DNA of 7,021 nucleotides from a bacterium (GTDB lineage: Bacteria; CBDUZB01; JAGLHV01): the NCBI GenBank assembly GCA_023143305.1, contig JAGLHV010000064.1:1-7021 (forward strand), read 5' to 3'. The first letter of the stretch is position 1, and each line of letters opens with the position of its first letter. Position numbers and translations under genes: made by a program. The notes beneath the pieces are model-generated. The model worked only from the letters and a program-made list of their open reading frames with translations. It did no database searches and was not told the DNA's origin. This document shows, in pieces, positions 4,946 through 7,021 of the stretch.

Positions 4946-6970
4946 ATGAATATGGAAGAAAAAAAAATAATTAACATTATTTTATCTGCTCCTCTGGAAA
5001 AAACCTTTTATTATGCTGTGCCACAGGATATATCAGAAAGGGTAGAAGTGGGAATGAGAGTGGTAGTTCCTTTTGGTAAACGCGAAGTGGAAGGTTATGT
5101 GTTAAATTTTGTTGAGCAGTCGGAAGTTAAGGGGTTTGATTTTAAGAAGGATAGATTAAAAAACATTTTAAGGATAGTAGATAAACAAGCAGTGCTATCG
5201 GACGAATTTTTTGCTTTAGGGCGGTGGATTGCTGATTATTATGCCTGTTCATGGGGAGAGGCATTAAGTGCAATTGTTCCTCCCCGATGTAGCGAAAAAA
5301 AGAGAAGAGTGCATAGAAAAGAAGAAAAAAATGTAGTTTCCAGGAAGTCTTTTTTTATACCTATGCCCCAGCAGGAAAACATTCTTAAACCGATTAGAAA
5401 ATGCATTGATAAAGGTCATTATAAAACTTTTTTATTGCACGGAATAAGTGATAGCGGAAAAACGGAGGTTTATCTTCAGGCAATTGCACAAGTTTTGCAA
5501 AGGGGAAAACAGGCTTTATTTCTTGTGCCGGAAATAGCCCTTACCCCGCAGGTAATTCAACAGTTTTGTGAACGATTCGGAGAAGAAGTAGGAATTTGGC
5601 ACAGTCATCTTTCCTTGAGGGAAAGATATGATACCTGGAAAGCAGTTTGTCGGGGAGATATTAAAGTGTTGATTGGGACCCGTTCGGCTGTGTTTGCCCC
5701 TTTTCCTGATTTAGGAATAATAATCATTGATGAAGAACACGAAACTTCTTTTAAACAAGAACAAAAACCGATGTATCATACCCGGGAGGTGGCTATTTTT
5801 CGTGCCCGATGGAAGAAAGCGGTATTGATTTTAGGTTCTGCTACACCGTCTTTAGAATCTTATTACCGGGCCAAACAAGGGGAATTTCATCTAATTTATT
5901 TAGAACACCGTATAGAAGAAAGAAAAAAGCCCTTAGTGAGAATAGTGGATATGGCTAAGGAATTGAGAAGAAATAACCGTAAAATTCTTTCAGGAGAATT
6001 ACAGGCGGATATTTCTGAGCAAATAAAAGAATCCAGGCAAGTTATTTTATTTATGAACCGGCGTGGTTATTTTACCACTAATTTTTGTCGTAGTTGTGGT
6101 TATGTTTTGCGTTGTCCGCGGTGCAGTGTTGCTATGGTGTACCATTTAAAACAGGATGGGATGATTTGTCATTATTGCAATCATAAGGAAAAGGAACCGT
6201 CTTTATGTCCCGAATGCGAAAGTAAATATATGCGTAAATTCGGATATGGAACGGAAAAAATAGAAGAAGTGGTAAAAAAAATGTTTCCTTCTAAAAAAAT
6301 CCTTCGACTGGATTTAGATACCGCTTATAAAAAGAATACTTATCAAAAGATGTTTTCTTTATTTAAAAAAGGCAAAATAGATATTTTAATCGGCACACAA
6401 ATGATTGTTAAAGGTTTTGATTTTCCGCAGGTTACTCTGGTAGGGGTCGTACTTGCTGATACAACCCTTTATCTTCCCAGTTTTCGTTCGGCAGAAACAA
6501 CTTTTTCTTTGCTTACCCAGGTGGCCGGACGGGCAGGCAGAGGAAATGTTCCGGGTAAAGTAATTATTCAAACCTATAATCCCCAGCATTATAGTATTAA
6601 GGCAGCAGGGAAACTGGATTATGTCTCTTTTTATGAACAGGAAGTTAAATTTAGAGAGGATCTTGATTATCCACCTTTTAAACACTTGATAAATTTGGTA
6701 GTAAGGGGAAAGAATGTTGATAGGGTGGAGAAAGAAATAGAAAATCTTAAATCTTCCTTGAAAATGTGGATCAAAAGAGCGGGGTTAAATTTTACTATGT
6801 TGGGTCCAACGCCTGCACCCCGGGCTAAATTGTCGGGAAAATTTCGTTGGCAGATTTTAATAAAAATCGATAAAGAAGAAATGGCAAAACTTGTTTCTTT
6901 GTTGCGTCTTTACAAATGCGGAGGCGGATTATATTTAAGTATTGATGTTGACCCGATGAATGTGTTATAA
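4946..6970 (+). CDS. priA: Primosomal protein N' (replication restart DNA helicase PriA)
   Basis: PriA binds stalled or collapsed forks and reloads the replicative helicase. The 674-residue protein (E. coli 732) shows the full order of parts. An N-terminal 3'-DNA-binding domain covers about 8-112 (TFYYAVP, VGMRVVVPFGKRE, ALGRWIADYYACSWGEAL). Walker A is GISDSGKT at 166-173. Other helicase motifs follow: LFLVPEIALTPQ, GTRSAVFAPF, DEEH at 262-265, GSATPS at 297-302, GTQMIVKGFDFP at 483-494 and QVAGRAGRG at 525-533. Eight zinc ligands are present in four pairs: C381/C384, C390/C393, C408/C411 and C421/C424. The C-terminal domain ends in the family-typical DVDPMNVL. Walker A has DS where TG is usual (GVTGSGKT), still within GxxxxGKT. 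The ribosome binding site is weak (AAAGAAAG, 4932-4939); a stop at 4931 excludes a longer N-terminus, and the second Met (4952) is an alternative start. The 101-nt gap upstream has no terminator and only a poor TATAAA (4918-4923) without a -35. Confidence 0.97.
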   Translation: MNMEEKKIINIILSAPLEKTFYYAVPQDISERVEVGMRVVVPFGKREVEGYVLNFVEQSEVKGFDFKKDRLKNILRIVDKQAVLSDEFFALGRWIADYYACSWGEALSAIVPPRCSEKKRRVHRKEEKNVVSRKSFFIPMPQQENILKPIRKCIDKGHYKTFLLHGISDSGKTEVYLQAIAQVLQRGKQALFLVPEIALTPQVIQQFCERFGEEVGIWHSHLSLRERYDTWKAVCRGDIKVLIGTRSAVFAPFPDLGIIIIDEEHETSFKQEQKPMYHTREVAIFRARWKKAVLILGSATPSLESYYRAKQGEFHLIYLEHRIEERKKPLVRIVDMAKELRRNNRKILSGELQADISEQIKESRQVILFMNRRGYFTTNFCRSCGYVLRCPRCSVAMVYHLKQDGMICHYCNHKEKEPSLCPECESKYMRKFGYGTEKIEEVVKKMFPSKKILRLDLDTAYKKNTYQKMFSLFKKGKIDILIGTQMIVKGFDFPQVTLVGVVLADTTLYLPSFRSAETTFSLLTQVAGRAGRGNVPGKVIIQTYNPQHYSIKAAGKLDYVSFYEQEVKFREDLDYPPFKHLINLVVRGKNVDRVEKEIENLKSSLKMWIKRAGLNFTMLGPTPAPRAKLSGKFRWQILIKIDKEEMAKLVSLLRLYKCGGGLYLSIDVDPMNVL

Positions 6971-6973
6971 AGA

Positions 6974-7021
6974 AAAAGACAGTTAAAAGACAAACAAAAG
7001 TCCATAGTCCACAGTCCATAG
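6974..7021. repeat. Periodic A-rich stretch followed by a heptanucleotide tandem repeat, cut by the right edge
   Basis: After the priA stop, aaaagac recurs at 6974-6980 and 6985-6991, and as aaaagtc at 6996-7002, an 11-nt period. Next come three 7-bp units, tccatag (7001-7007), tccacag (7008-7014) and tccatag (7015-7021), the last ending at the final base, so the array probably continues. Short heptameric arrays of this sort occur between genes in some bacteria and vary in copy number; no coding role is visible. No priA terminator is seen before the edge. Confidence 0.6.

Noticed and set aside
4927..4974. Fifteen-codon frame from ATG 4927 overlapping the priA start, as a possible leader peptide
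   Set aside because: It has no ribosome binding site and no regulatory codon run; in AT-rich DNA this is expected by chance.
6386..7019. Minus-strand open frames opposite the end of priA
   Set aside because: They are antisense to conserved helicase and C-terminal PriA sequence; the second also reads through the short repeats.

Overview
The window is AT-rich bacterial DNA with short intergenic gaps. It carries four complete protein genes and the 3' end of a fifth. Two genes are housekeeping DNA-maintenance genes (a family 4 uracil-DNA glycosylase and the primosomal helicase PriA). One is an aldo/keto reductase. Two are exported or surface proteins ending in FlgD-like Ig modules that resemble type IX secretion sorting domains. 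Large secreted proteins with TIG or fibronectin III modules plus such C-termini are common in FCB-group bacteria and in several anaerobic candidate phyla (Omnitrophota, Desantisbacteria, WOR-3 and similar). That is the likeliest origin, but nothing here fixes the phylum.

Layout: (1) Positions 3-554, + strand: the end of a surface protein (TIG-like plus FlgD-like domain), its start lying off the left edge. (2) Positions 555-808: a gap with no gene but much structure. It holds a long nested inverted repeat (548-715) with an intrinsic terminator inside, then a 5'-leader hairpin whose anti-Shine-Dalgarno arm could also pair with the ribosome binding site of the next gene. (3) Positions 809-1774, + strand: aldo/keto reductase with an intact catalytic tetrad. 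(4) Positions 1800-3932, - strand, convergent with the reductase: a 710-residue secreted protein with a signal peptide, a long uncharacterised N-terminal region, a fibronectin III domain and a C-terminal FlgD-like module. (5) Positions 3933-4106: a divergent control region with two face-away promoters. It has a perfect FNR-type box (TTGAT-N4-ATCAA) over the -35 of the rightward promoter, and a second dyad of the same geometry centred exactly 20 bp away. (6) Positions 4107-4844, + strand: family 4 [4Fe-4S] uracil-DNA glycosylase. (7) Positions 4946-6970, + strand: priA, probably co-transcribed with the glycosylase because no terminator separates them. (8) Positions 6971-7021: no gene; an 11-nt-periodic stretch, then a heptanucleotide tandem repeat running off the right edge.

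The glycosylase removes uracil from DNA and PriA restarts stalled forks, so genes 4 and 5 form a plausible genome-maintenance unit. The most unusual points are the FNR-like box between a secreted-protein gene and an Fe-S repair gene, the composite palindrome at 548-715, and the large unidentified region of the secreted protein. I see no CRISPR array, tRNA, rRNA, transposase or clear defence system.
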